NCBI RefSeq assembly: GCF_003482105.1
Contig: NZ_QULM01000001.1
Location: forward strand, 310,001 to 374,000
Length of the DNA: 64,000 bases
Direction of reading: 5' to 3'
Origin: Coprococcus sp. OM04-5BH
GTDB taxonomy: Bacteria > Bacillota > Clostridia > Lachnospirales > Lachnospiraceae
Shown here: positions 1 through 8,109 of the stretch, piece after piece
Numbering within the stretch: the first letter of the stretch is position 1
Layout of the letters: every line of letters starts with the position of its first letter
Notes under the pieces: model-generated
What the model saw: only the letters and a program-made list of their open reading frames with translations
Told to the model about the DNA's origin: nothing
Databases searched by the model: none
Program-made: the position numbers and the translations under genes

Positions 1-199
1 TATTCTGACAGAATACGCACCCAAGAGAACAGCCTGAGAAGAATATGGCACCGGAGCCCTCTTCATTATAACCTGACAAACAGGGCTCCTCCCACATATG
101 GAGAGCAGCCCTGGCTACCTTTAATTTATTTCCTACTCCGCAAAACCCCAAGGTATTCTCCCTGTCGGCTCCGCAATTTCTCGGACATAGATTACACAT
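1..199 (-). CDS. Radical SAM protein, PflA/PflX-like (N-terminal 66 codons; cut by window edge)
   Basis: The minus strand from an ATG at 199 stays open to the window edge. It encodes an N-terminal Cys motif (CPRNCGADR), a second Cys near GFCGVG, the stretch ARAALHMWEEPC, and then GCSLGCVFCQN, a CxxxCxxC radical-SAM [4Fe-4S] motif. This order is what I know from the family annotated as pyruvate-formate-lyase-activating-enzyme-like or PflX-type proteins; the substrate is unknown. The start overlaps the uppP stop by 8 bases (ATGTGTAA) and has an AGGAG ribosome site inside the end of uppP, which suggests translational coupling. The C-terminal part lies beyond the left edge, so the full length cannot be judged. 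Confidence 0.85.
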   Translation of the reverse strand, partial: MCNLCPRNCGADRENTLGFCGVGNKLKVARAALHMWEEPCLSGYNEEGSGAIFFSGCSLGCVFCQN

Positions 200-1049
200 T
201 TATCACTCCTGCAATTCCGCAAATAAGTACTATGGCTCCAAGTACTATCCTGTACCAGCCAAACACCTGAAAATCATGCTTCTTTATGTATGCCATAAGG
301 AACTTAAGAACAACCATTGAAACAAGGAAGGACACTATGGTTCCCACCGCCAGTACTACAAGCTCAAGACTTGAAAATGCAAATCCAAACTTCACTATCT
401 TAAGAAGACTTGCACCGAACATAACCGGTATGGCAAGGAAGAAGGTATATTCCGCAGCCACCTTTCTTGACACGCCGATAAGCAGTGCACCAACAATGGT
501 AGCTCCTGAACGGGATGTGCCCGGAAATACTGCCGCAATAACCTGGAAGATACCTATCAGTATGGCTGTATTGTAGCCGATCTCCGACAGTGCATTTACC
601 TTTGAGCTTCTGCCCTTGTTCCATCTCTCAATGATGATGAAAGCCACACCAAACACAATAAGTGCAATAGATACGCACACAGGATTGTAGAATAACCTGT
701 TGAACAAGTCGTCGAACAATATGCCTATGACAGCCGCAGGAACACAGGATACCAGGATCTTGAACCACATAGACCATATATCCTTCTTAAATACAGAGGC
801 AAATCCTGTCTCGCCGTTTCTTGCTTTTCTGGTAAATGCAAATGGCCATATCTGGCTCCAGAACAACACAACCACCGCCATAATGGCACCAAGCTGGATA
901 ACCACATCAAACATATCAAAGAAATTCTCACTTACTCCCTTAAACGGCAGGAAATTTTCCACAAGAATGAGATGTCCTGTACTGCTTATGGGCAGCCATT
1001 CAGTAATTCCCTCTACTATACCGTATATGATTGCTTTTAAAATCTCCAT
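192..1049 (-). CDS. uppP: Undecaprenyl-diphosphatase UppP (BacA)
   Basis: UppP is an integral membrane phosphatase. It converts undecaprenyl diphosphate to the monophosphate, recycling the lipid carrier for peptidoglycan and other wall polymers; overexpression gives bacitracin resistance. The 285-aa length is normal. The signature EGITEWLPISSTGH lies at about residues 13-26 and the second motif PGTSRSGAT at about 175-183, with multiple hydrophobic helices throughout. It follows mrp by 63 nt on the same strand and its end overlaps the start of a radical-SAM gene, so the three probably form one transcript (mrp-uppP-radical SAM). I saw no terminator in the mrp-uppP gap. Confidence 0.96.
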   Translation of the reverse strand: MEILKAIIYGIVEGITEWLPISSTGHLILVENFLPFKGVSENFFDMFDVVIQLGAIMAVVVLFWSQIWPFAFTRKARNGETGFASVFKKDIWSMWFKILVSCVPAAVIGILFDDLFNRLFYNPVCVSIALIVFGVAFIIIERWNKGRSSKVNALSEIGYNTAILIGIFQVIAAVFPGTSRSGATIVGALLIGVSRKVAAEYTFFLAIPVMFGASLLKIVKFGFAFSSLELVVLAVGTIVSFLVSMVVLKFLMAYIKKHDFQVFGWYRIVLGAIVLICGIAGVINV

Positions 1050-1112
1050 TTTCCTATTTCCCTTTTTATTGTTTATTTTATCTTATTCACACATAGAAAG
1101 CTTATTACTACA

Positions 1113-1940
1113 TTAGCTCCTGCTTAAGATCTCCGCTATCTTCTTAAGGTCCGTCTCAGGCATATCCTCAATACGTCCCTTATCCTCAAGCTCTGCGATC
1201 TCAGGATTTATAGGAAGTCTCACTGCATCCTTTATGCCGAACATATCCTTCACATATAACAGCTTGCTCTCGCCGAATATATTGTGTCTCTTGCCACAGT
1301 CAGGACATTCGAAATAAGACATATTTTCCACCATGCCAAGCACAGGTATATCCATCTGATCAGCCATACGCACCGCCTTGGCAACGATCATTGATACCAG
1401 ATCCTGAGGAGTTGTAACAACGATAACTCCGTCAAGAGGAAGAGACTGGAACACTGTAAGGGGCACATCTCCGGTTCCCGGAGGACAATCCACGAACATA
1501 AAGTCTATGTCTCCCCATATAACATCACTGAAGAACTGCTTAACTGTTCCTGCAATTATAGGACCTCTCCACAGCACAGGAGCTGTCTCATCGCCAAGCA
1601 ACAGATTTATGGACATGATCTTTATCCCTGTCTTTGTCTCCACGGCATAAAGAGCGTCATCCGTTGCCTCTGGTTCCTCATATATACCAAACGCCTTAGG
1701 AACCGAAGGGCCTGTCATATCCGCGTCAAGAACCGCTGTCTTATAACCCATCCTCTGCATAAGAACCGCAAGACCACAGGTGACGGAAGACTTGCCAACG
1801 CCTCCCTTTCCACTTATTACTCCGATAACCTTCTTTATCTTAGAATTTTTATTTGCAGGTATGAGCATACTCTGATTTTCAGTTCTGCTCTCACATTCCT
1901 TCCCACAGGTACTGCAATTATGGGAACAATTCTCTGCCAT
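1113..1940 (-). CDS. mrp: Mrp/NBP35-family P-loop ATPase, Fe-S cluster carrier
   Basis: This is a cytosolic ATPase of the Mrp/ApbC/NBP35 family, which binds and transfers iron-sulfur clusters. The deviant Walker A motif GKGGVGKSS is at about residues 44-52. A Cys-rich N-terminus carries C5, C9, C12 and C16, and a downstream CPDC motif is the cluster-binding CxxC expected for the family. The 275-aa length fits. The start at 1940 has a strong AGGAGG site 7-8 nt upstream. It is the first gene of a probable mrp-uppP-radical-SAM operon; the last gene makes an Fe-S protein, so supply and user may be co-expressed (inference). Its about 130-nt leader contains the TGTCA..TGACA motifs described separately. 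Confidence 0.93.
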   Translation of the reverse strand: MAENCSHNCSTCGKECESRTENQSMLIPANKNSKIKKVIGVISGKGGVGKSSVTCGLAVLMQRMGYKTAVLDADMTGPSVPKAFGIYEEPEATDDALYAVETKTGIKIMSINLLLGDETAPVLWRGPIIAGTVKQFFSDVIWGDIDFMFVDCPPGTGDVPLTVFQSLPLDGVIVVTTPQDLVSMIVAKAVRMADQMDIPVLGMVENMSYFECPDCGKRHNIFGESKLLYVKDMFGIKDAVRLPINPEIAELEDKGRIEDMPETDLKKIAEILSRS

Positions 1941-1993
1941 TTTTATGCCTCCTTAAATCACTGGCACGGCATAGCGTGCTTTTCTTTTTCATA

Positions 1994-2030
1994 TGTCATT
2001 TGACACTTTAAGTTTTTCTGCCATTTGACA
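1994..2030 (-). promoter_or_regulatory. Two inverted-repeat boxes (TGTCAAATGACA and TGTCAAATGGCA) in the mrp leader
   Basis: Read on the minus strand, TGTCAAATGGCA (2030-2019) is followed 25 nt later by TGTCAAATGACA (2005-1994). Each is an inverted pair of TGTCA/TGACA half-sites separated by two bases. The second box and the about 25 nt after it recur almost unchanged at 63841-63880. I do not recognise the binding factor. The boxes lie downstream of the predicted mrp -10 element, so an operator or an RNA-level element are both possible. Confidence 0.45.
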
Positions 2031-2074
2031 TCTTAAAATTTTCACTAATGCATAATTATATCCTATGATATATA

Positions 2075-2083
2075 ATTATACCA
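2075..2083 (-). promoter_or_regulatory. Extended -10 promoter, probably for mrp
   Basis: On the minus strand the sequence TGGTATAAT is a TGn extended -10 element. No good -35 box lies 17 nt upstream, as is common for extended -10 promoters. It would give an mrp leader of about 130 nt. Confidence 0.4.
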
Positions 2084-2091
2084 TCTATTTA

Positions 2092-2143
2092 TAAAAAAAC
2101 TGTCTGAGATTTCTTAACGAATTATATGCAGATCTTAAACAGT
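2092..2143 (-). terminator. Hairpin followed by a T-run on the minus strand, between divergent pepD and mrp
   Basis: Bases 2099-2110 and 2132-2143 form a stem of about 11 pairs with one mismatch. On the minus strand it is followed by seven T (2099-2093). It could end transcripts entering from the pepD side or insulate the mrp promoter. On the plus strand the same hairpin lies in the pepD leader. Confidence 0.35.
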
Positions 2144-2190
2144 CACATAACAGGTCAATAAATTTATCATAGAAGGAGATGTATAAACAC

Positions 2191-3654
2191 ATGAAAGTAT
2201 TATCATCACTGGAACCCCATAAGGTATTCGAGTATTTTGAGGAAATATGCTCTATCCCCCACGGCTCATCAAACACCAAAAAGATCAGCGACTATCTGGT
2301 AACATTTGCCAGGGAACACGATCTTAGATACATAAAGGATCAGTCAAACAACGTGATTATATTCAAGGACGGAACCCCGGGATACGAGGCTTCTGCCCCG
2401 GTAATGCTCCAGGGACACATGGATATGGTATGCGAGAAGGGCAAGGATTGCAATATCGACTTTGAACGTGACGGTCTGGAGCTTGTTCTTAAGGATGGTA
2501 TTATCTCTGCAAATGGCACTACCCTGGGAGGCGATGACGGAATTGCCGTTGCCTATGCCCTGGCAATCCTTGACAGCAGCGACATACCGCACCCGCCTCT
2601 TGAGGCAGTATTCACAGTTGACGAGGAGATAGGCATGTTAGGTGCCGCCGCCATTGACTGTAGTCCATTAAAGTCAAAGATCATGCTTAACCTTGATTCA
2701 GAGGATGAAGGCTATCTGCTGGTAAGCTGTGCCGGTGGTGTAACTGCCGCAAGCCACATTCCTGTAAGTTTCATTCCTGCCGCAGACAAGACACTTATGT
2801 CCATTAATATATCAGGACTTCTGGGCGGTCATTCCGGCGTAGAGATAGACAAGAACAGGGCAAATGCAAATATCCTCTTTGGCCGTATCCTCTATACGTT
2901 AAATAGGAAGTTATCCTTCAATCTCGTATCCATAGAGGGGGGACTTAAGGACAACGCCATTGTTAAAACAGCTGTAGCTGTTATTGCTGTAAATGAATCC
3001 GATATACAGACAGTTAAGGATTGTGTCTCCCATATGGAAGACCTGTTCAAGCATGAGTATGTAGTGTCCGACCCAGATATAAAGGTTGCCGCAGAAATTA
3101 CAGATTCATCATCCGAAGCAGCTGCAAATGATATGATGGATAACATTTCAACAAACCGTGTGATAGCTGCCCTTGTGAACATGCCTTACGGAATACAGGG
3201 TATGAGCTCCAACATAAAAGGCCTTGTGGAAAGCTCATTAAACCTTGGAATATTAAAGACCACCGACACAGAGGTTGTCCTCAGCTATTGTGTAAGGAGC
3301 AGCATTGCCAGCAGAAAGCAGGAAATGCTGGATAAGATCACCAGTCTCACTGAGCTTTTGTCAGGCTATGTGACCCTTACCGGTGACTACCCTGCCTGGG
3401 AGTATCGTCAGGACTCTCCTCTCAGAGACCTTATGAAAGATATATTCACAGAGCAATATGGAAGAGAGCCTGTCATCCAGGCATTACATGCCGGAGTAGA
3501 ATGTGGTTTATTTGCAGGCAAGATACCTGACCTTGATTGCGTTTCCTTCGGGCCTGACATGAAAGATATCCACACTACAAATGAATCCATGGATGTGGAA
3601 AGTGTAAAACGAACCTGGGAATATACTCTCGAGATCTTAAAGAGGCTTAAATAA
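2191..3654 (+). CDS. pepD: Xaa-His / aminoacyl-histidine dipeptidase PepD (M20 family)
   Basis: This is a cytosolic metallo-dipeptidase of the M20 family that releases amino acids from dipeptides such as carnosine-type substrates. Visible motifs are LQGHMDMV with the HxD metal ligands (about residue 80), GDDG, the catalytic DEEIGMLGA, and HAGVECG near the C-terminus. I chose the ATG at 2191 (487 aa). AGAAGGAG abuts the ATG at 2179, leaving no spacing, whereas it stands 12 nt before 2191, and the family starts with a similar LSSLEPHKVFEYFEEI stretch. The gene stands alone: mrp diverges upstream, and a strong terminator plus tRNA-Lys lie downstream. Confidence 0.93.
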   Translation: MKVLSSLEPHKVFEYFEEICSIPHGSSNTKKISDYLVTFAREHDLRYIKDQSNNVIIFKDGTPGYEASAPVMLQGHMDMVCEKGKDCNIDFERDGLELVLKDGIISANGTTLGGDDGIAVAYALAILDSSDIPHPPLEAVFTVDEEIGMLGAAAIDCSPLKSKIMLNLDSEDEGYLLVSCAGGVTAASHIPVSFIPAADKTLMSINISGLLGGHSGVEIDKNRANANILFGRILYTLNRKLSFNLVSIEGGLKDNAIVKTAVAVIAVNESDIQTVKDCVSHMEDLFKHEYVVSDPDIKVAAEITDSSSEAAANDMMDNISTNRVIAALVNMPYGIQGMSSNIKGLVESSLNLGILKTTDTEVVLSYCVRSSIASRKQEMLDKITSLTELLSGYVTLTGDYPAWEYRQDSPLRDLMKDIFTEQYGREPVIQALHAGVECGLFAGKIPDLDCVSFGPDMKDIHTTNESMDVESVKRTWEYTLEILKRLK

Positions 3655-3676
3655 GATAAAATAAAATAATAAACCG

Positions 3677-3729
3677 AAAGCCGTCACCTGGAAATTGTAC
3701 CTGTACAAGCTTCCACATGACGGCTTTTT
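3677..3729 (+). terminator. Rho-independent terminator of pepD
   Basis: AAAGCCGTCA (3677-3686) pairs with TGACGGCTTT (3718-3727) and runs into T's. The long loop holds a further small stem (TGGAA/TTCCA). It lies 22 nt after the pepD stop. Confidence 0.85.
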
Positions 3730-3798
3730 ATACTCCAGAATTTTTTTGCACAAAAAAATGGGCCCAACCATGATTATTCATAGTCAAGTCCAAATTAG

Positions 3799-3871
3799 TG
3801 GGCCGCCGGGGGCTCGAACCCCGCACACCCTGATTAAGAGTCAGGTGCTCTACCAAATGAGCTAGCGGCCC
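3799..3871 (-). tRNA. tRNA-Lys (anticodon CUU)
   Basis: The minus strand folds into a complete cloverleaf. The acceptor stem is GGGCCGC (3871-3865) with GCGGCCC (3806-3800), and the discriminator base is A at 3799. The anticodon stem is CCTGA/TCAGG with loop CTCTTAA, giving CTT. The T arm contains GGTTCGAGCC. CCA is not encoded. It is transcribed against the plus-strand genes on both sides and has its own promoter just upstream. Confidence 0.95.
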
Positions 3872-3915
3872 GTATTTCTTATTGTCTTCAGCAGTTCTGC
3901 CCGACAACATATAGG

Positions 3916-3944
3916 ATTATACTACAGTCATTTTCAAAATGCAA
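3916..3944 (-). promoter_or_regulatory. Sigma-A-type promoter for tRNA-Lys
   Basis: On the minus strand TTGCAT (3944-3939), a 17-nt spacer and TATAAT (3921-3916) form a near-consensus promoter about 45 nt before the tRNA. Confidence 0.75.
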
Positions 3945-4233
3945 GTACTTTTTTTATTTTTTTTTGAAATATTTTTATTTCAAAGTTTACTGCATTTTTC
4001 GACTGTTTTTCTCAGAACTACTTCACCGATTATACCATCTTTTAATAATAAATCAATAGATTTTTTGTTTTATTTTTAATACATTTTGCTTTCCGGAAGC
4101 ATTAATAATGTTTGAATATGATTTCCTATTATGATATGATTATGGGTAGGTGTGCATTGCTTCTATGTATATTTGCAATGTACTGAATTTATTGAACAAG
4201 GATAATAATGATACTATATCATTTGGTAAATAT

Positions 4234-4878
4234 ATGAGATTAAGAAATGTAAAAGGCTCCCGTGAAAAGATAGCAGCCACCGACTACGTTATCCATGATG
4301 AGGAGACCATGAAAGGCCGCTGGCACGAAGTTTTTGGCAATGATAACCCTATCCATATAGAGATCGGCATGGGCAAGGGACAGTTTATCATGGAGCTTGC
4401 CAGACGCAATCCGGACATTAACTATATCGGTATAGAAAAGTATTCAAGCGTGCTGCTCCGTGCCCTTGAGAAGAGAGAGCTCGAGGAAGATATGCACAAT
4501 CTTTACTTCATCCGCATGGACGCAGAATATATAGAGAAAGTATTTGATACAGACGAGGTATCAAGAATATACCTGAACTTCTCGGATCCATGGCCTAAGG
4601 ACAGACATGCCAAGAGACGCCTGACATCCACCCATTTCTTCGGGTTCTACGACAAGATACTCATTCCGGATGGACAGGTTATCTTTAAGACTGACAATCG
4701 TGATCTGTTTGATTTTTCACTGGAACAGGTTCCCCTTGCCGGCTGGAAGCTGCTTAATTACACCTATGATCTTCATAACTCTGAGTACAATGAAGGCAAC
4801 ATTATGACAGAGTATGAAACAAAATTCTCAGCAATGGGCACGCCGATCAACCGTTTAGTGGCGTACAGAGACAAGTAG
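4234..4878 (+). CDS. trmB: tRNA (guanine-N7-)-methyltransferase TrmB
   Basis: TrmB methylates G46 of the tRNA variable loop using S-adenosylmethionine. The SAM-binding motif HIEIGMGKGQFI and the family motif NFSDPWPKDRHAKRRLT are clear, and TDNRDLFD follows near the C-terminus. The frame is open from 4150, but the first 28 residues are not family-like. MRLRNVKGSREKI at 4234 matches the usual start and gives 214 aa. No strong ribosome site precedes either start, so the choice rests on similarity to remembered family members. The dacF-like gene starts 22 nt downstream, suggesting co-transcription. The gap before it (3945-4233) is AT-rich and I see no other feature there. Confidence 0.93.
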   Translation: MRLRNVKGSREKIAATDYVIHDEETMKGRWHEVFGNDNPIHIEIGMGKGQFIMELARRNPDINYIGIEKYSSVLLRALEKRELEEDMHNLYFIRMDAEYIEKVFDTDEVSRIYLNFSDPWPKDRHAKRRLTSTHFFGFYDKILIPDGQVIFKTDNRDLFDFSLEQVPLAGWKLLNYTYDLHNSEYNEGNIMTEYETKFSAMGTPINRLVAYRDK

Positions 4879-4900
4879 ACAATTTGTGGGGGCTTATTTA

Positions 4901-6535
4901 ATGATCAGGATTTTAAAAAAACTATTTTCTACCACTAACTGCGGACACGCAGTTCTTGGTGTTGTATTTATATTATTGATGTTTACCATGTGTTCGCTGG
5001 GTATGACTGCACATATCTCCCATGCAGAAGAAAACATCACCTCAGAGGAAGGCGACTCCGAGGAAGCAACTTCTGAATATCTTGAAACCACAGAGTATCC
5101 TGATGATCCTACCAGGTTTCCGGATCTTGTGTCACAACAGGCAATAGTCATGGACGCCAAAACAGGAAGCATACTCTATCAGAAGAATGCATTTAACAAA
5201 GCATACCCTGCCAGTACCACCAAGATGATGACCATCCTTATGGCTCTTGAGAGCGGCATAGACATGAACAAGGTTATGACCATGTCCCACGAGGCTATCT
5301 ACGGCATTGAGCCGGGAAGCAGCAGCATAAGTCTTCAGGAGGGTGAACAGATTACATTTGAACAGGGTCTTTATGCCCTTATGCTTGAATCTGCAAATGA
5401 AGTTGCCCTTGGACTTGCTGAAGAAATGGGTCAAGGTGACAGCTCCAAATTTGTTGAGATGATGAATAAACGTGCAGCGGAGCTTGGATGTAAGAATACT
5501 CATTTCATGAATCCAAACGGACTCTTTGACGAGAACCATTACACCACCTGCTATGACATGGCTCTTATCACCAGGGAAGCCCTTAAATATGACGAATTAA
5601 GAAAGATAGCTTCCACTGAGCACTACGTTATACCTCCTACAAATATCTGTGAGGAAGAGCGTAACCTGTGGATGCACTGTCGTATGATATACGATTCCAG
5701 TTCATATTATTATGAATATTTTGAAGGCGGCAAGACCGGGTACACCGTGCTTGCCAAGAACACGCTGGTTACCTGGAGCAAGAAGGGTGATCTTGAGCTT
5801 ATTACGGTTCTCATGAATTGTGATGGTGCCTCAAAGACCTACTCAGACACCAAAGCCATAGACAATTACTGCTTCAATAACTATTCATATGTGAATCCGT
5901 TAAGTGACTACACCATAAACAGCACAGACAACAGTAAGGCATGTGAATACCTTATAAATACCCTTGCTATCCCTGAGGAATGTATTTCATTATCATTCGA
6001 CAAGGATTTTTCGCTGGCATTTAACAGCAATAACTCACAGAGCAATATAAACACCTCCATAGAGTACCTGAGTACTCCTGTGGAGGCCACCAAAAATGTT
6101 TATACCGTGGCAAATATTGTTCTTAAATACAATAATGAAGTGCTTGCATACGTGCCTGTAACCGCCTCCGTTGACTATTCTCTTAAGAACGCCACCGAGA
6201 CATCTATAGACTCAGACTATGACAATGTGGAGGTTAAACCTGCAAATGAAAAGACTGCGGTTTCAAAGCAGATCAGTATTCTACAGATAATCCTGATCAT
6301 CTTCTTAGTTGTATTTTTCATTGTTGTCGTGTGTGTTATATATGCTATCATAGTCACCAAAAAACGTGAGAAGAAATATGAAGCCAGACGTATGCAGAAG
6401 AAGTTGTCTGAGCAAAAGAAAAACGGCAGTTCACCTTCATCAGGAAGACCAAGACCTGCAAGCAATACAGCTTACAGAAATACAAATCCAACAAACAAGA
6501 GAACCTCCGATAGTTCAAGATCAGCAAACAAGTAA
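4901..6535 (+). CDS. D-alanyl-D-alanine carboxypeptidase (PBP5/DacF-like, S11 family)
   Basis: This low-molecular-weight penicillin-binding protein trims the terminal D-Ala from peptidoglycan stem peptides outside the membrane. It has a hydrophobic signal/anchor near residues 15-40. The three active-site motifs are SxxK (STTK, about residues 105-108), SxN (SAN, in LESANEVALG) and KTG (GGKTGYT). A second transmembrane helix lies near residues 455-485, followed by a basic, Ser/Pro/Asn-rich tail that I take to be cytosolic. The ATG at 4901 has GGGGG about 8 nt upstream; an in-frame GTG at 4886 is possible but worse placed. At 544 aa it is longer than classic DacA because of this C-terminal anchor and tail. 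Confidence 0.9.
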   Translation: MIRILKKLFSTTNCGHAVLGVVFILLMFTMCSLGMTAHISHAEENITSEEGDSEEATSEYLETTEYPDDPTRFPDLVSQQAIVMDAKTGSILYQKNAFNKAYPASTTKMMTILMALESGIDMNKVMTMSHEAIYGIEPGSSSISLQEGEQITFEQGLYALMLESANEVALGLAEEMGQGDSSKFVEMMNKRAAELGCKNTHFMNPNGLFDENHYTTCYDMALITREALKYDELRKIASTEHYVIPPTNICEEERNLWMHCRMIYDSSSYYYEYFEGGKTGYTVLAKNTLVTWSKKGDLELITVLMNCDGASKTYSDTKAIDNYCFNNYSYVNPLSDYTINSTDNSKACEYLINTLAIPEECISLSFDKDFSLAFNSNNSQSNINTSIEYLSTPVEATKNVYTVANIVLKYNNEVLAYVPVTASVDYSLKNATETSIDSDYDNVEVKPANEKTAVSKQISILQIILIIFLVVFFIVVVCVIYAIIVTKKREKKYEARRMQKKLSEQKKNGSSPSSGRPRPASNTAYRNTNPTNKRTSDSSRSANK

Positions 6536-6634
6536 GCTTGCCACAAGACCGGAACTTAAGGTGCAGATACTGCTTCCGGATACACATGAATTTAATTTAT
6601 ATAGGAAGAACATAAGAGAAAGGAGTATATCAAC

Positions 6635-7825
6635 ATGGATACAAATACAGAAATGTCCACAGCAGACAGCTTGAAGACTATTCAGCAATCCAATAAAGAT
6701 ATGATTGAGTATTTCAACCATGACTTTATATCAAAGCTTGAGGAAGTTCAGTCCCTTAAGACCGAAGAATTTGAGTTAAAGATAAAGATTGATGAGCTGA
6801 CAAGGACTCTGGAAATATACTCCTTCAGAAATACCAGCAGTCACAACGTATTTTCACCATTTGCAGTTGATCCAACCACAAATGAGGAAAAATACACCCA
6901 GATAGAGCAGAACCTTAAGGATCTCAAAGAGGTAAAGTCATCCCTCAGTGAAAAGATCACAGGCCTTGAGAAAGAAATTGATGAGCTTAAAGCCCGTATT
7001 TCTTCCTTAAGCTCATCCAACAAAGTAATAGATTCTCTGCTTGCCCAGAATGTCCTTGAACAGAACGACAAAAAAGCTCTTAAGGAAGCTGAGGAAAGGC
7101 TTAGGGAACAAAAAGAAGCTCTTGAAAAGGCTGATAAAGAGCATTCTTCAGAACTGCTTAAACAGGACATCAACCATGGCTTAAGGATACTCATGTTAGA
7201 GAGATATTTCCGTCAGATCACTGCCATAAAAATAAATGACAAGATAAGGGCATCCTTTGAGGGGAATAAAAACAAGCTTGATATCCTCTCATGGATGATT
7301 AAATCTGACGTGAACCGGGCTAAGGTAACTCTTGATGAACTGATCGAAGCCAACAATGAGTTGTCAAAATCCATTGACTCAGTATTATTTGAACTGACAA
7401 ATGAACCGGATACCAGCAAACCTGTATGGACTCTTCTGTCGGATAAATTCAAGGAATTATCTGATACCCATAAGGAATGTATGATTGAATACAAGGTTGA
7501 CTGCCCTGACTATGACATTAAAATTCCGCAAATTGTGACCATCAACCTGATATATATAATAGACGAGCTTATGAACAATGTGTTCAAGCACTCCAATGCC
7601 AATAAGGTCACTGCAAATATATATATAAGCAGCCGCCTTATAGATGTATATATCAATGATAACGGCATAGGAATCGACACAAACTACACCCATACAGCCC
7701 CTTGGTACAGCGGTCTCCATCGAATACAGGAGATCATTTTCCTTATGAAGGGAACCTTCAGTATTGATGGTGACATTATCAGTGGTACAAATGTAAGATT
7801 TTCATTTCCTATAAATCAGGATTGA
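6635..7825 (+). CDS. Coiled-coil protein with histidine-kinase-type ATPase domain, H-box apparently missing
   Basis: The 396-aa product has no signal peptide or membrane helix. Residues about 20-185 are strongly coiled-coil (K/E/L-rich). A region resembling the dimerisation helices of DegS/LiaS-type (HisKA_3) kinases follows (about 170-260). A HATPase domain ends the protein, with an N-box (IIDELMNNVFKHSNA) and G1 box (NDNGIGI); the G2 region reads GLHRIQEI rather than GLxGM. In the family the second segment normally contains ERxRIARDLHD. Here the corresponding stretch (LERYFRQITAIKINDKIR) has no His. No response regulator is adjacent. It starts with a good AAAGGAG site 100 nt after the carboxypeptidase gene. 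It may be a non-phosphorylating regulator (inference). Confidence 0.7.
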   Translation: MDTNTEMSTADSLKTIQQSNKDMIEYFNHDFISKLEEVQSLKTEEFELKIKIDELTRTLEIYSFRNTSSHNVFSPFAVDPTTNEEKYTQIEQNLKDLKEVKSSLSEKITGLEKEIDELKARISSLSSSNKVIDSLLAQNVLEQNDKKALKEAEERLREQKEALEKADKEHSSELLKQDINHGLRILMLERYFRQITAIKINDKIRASFEGNKNKLDILSWMIKSDVNRAKVTLDELIEANNELSKSIDSVLFELTNEPDTSKPVWTLLSDKFKELSDTHKECMIEYKVDCPDYDIKIPQIVTINLIYIIDELMNNVFKHSNANKVTANIYISSRLIDVYINDNGIGIDTNYTHTAPWYSGLHRIQEIIFLMKGTFSIDGDIISGTNVRFSFPINQD

Positions 7826-7835
7826 TAAGTATGTA

Positions 7836-7847
7836 GAACATATGTTC
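7836..7847. promoter_or_regulatory. Perfect LexA (SOS) box candidate
   Basis: GAACATATGTTC is a perfect palindrome and fits the Firmicute LexA consensus GAAC-RNRY-GTTY. It sits 10 nt after the kinase-like gene and 262 nt before argS. A TTGATA/TATAAT-like pair lies just downstream, but with a poor 22-nt spacing. The rest of 7848-8109 is AT-rich and I see nothing else there. Confidence 0.5.
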
Positions 7848-8109
7848 TGTTGATATATCATGTAAGCTTTTTTCTTATATAATATATACTCATACTACAG
7901 CTTATAAACATACACTACGCTGTATTACATTTTTTAATTAGTATATGTGGATGTAATAACACTTTTATTTTTACTTTAATTTTATACGTTGATCAATTGT
8001 TCTTTATAGATAAGTACGTATAAATTTTGTATTTTATTATATTTTAAATAAATTCACCAGGCCTTGTTATTAAATTACTGCAGGCTGGATATGACGAAAG
8101 GATATCATT

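Noticed and set aside
53..89. GGAGCCCT/AGGGCTCC inverted repeat near the left edge, at first taken for a terminator
   Set aside because: No T-run, and it lies inside the coding sequence of the radical-SAM protein.
3728..3910. 60-codon minus-strand ORF with GPLAHLVEHLTLNQGVRGSSPRRPT
   Set aside because: This is the translated tRNA-Lys gene, a common false protein call.
5132..5539. 135-codon minus-strand ORF inside the D,D-carboxypeptidase gene
   Set aside because: It lies opposite the conserved SxxK-SxN domain; a shadow ORF.
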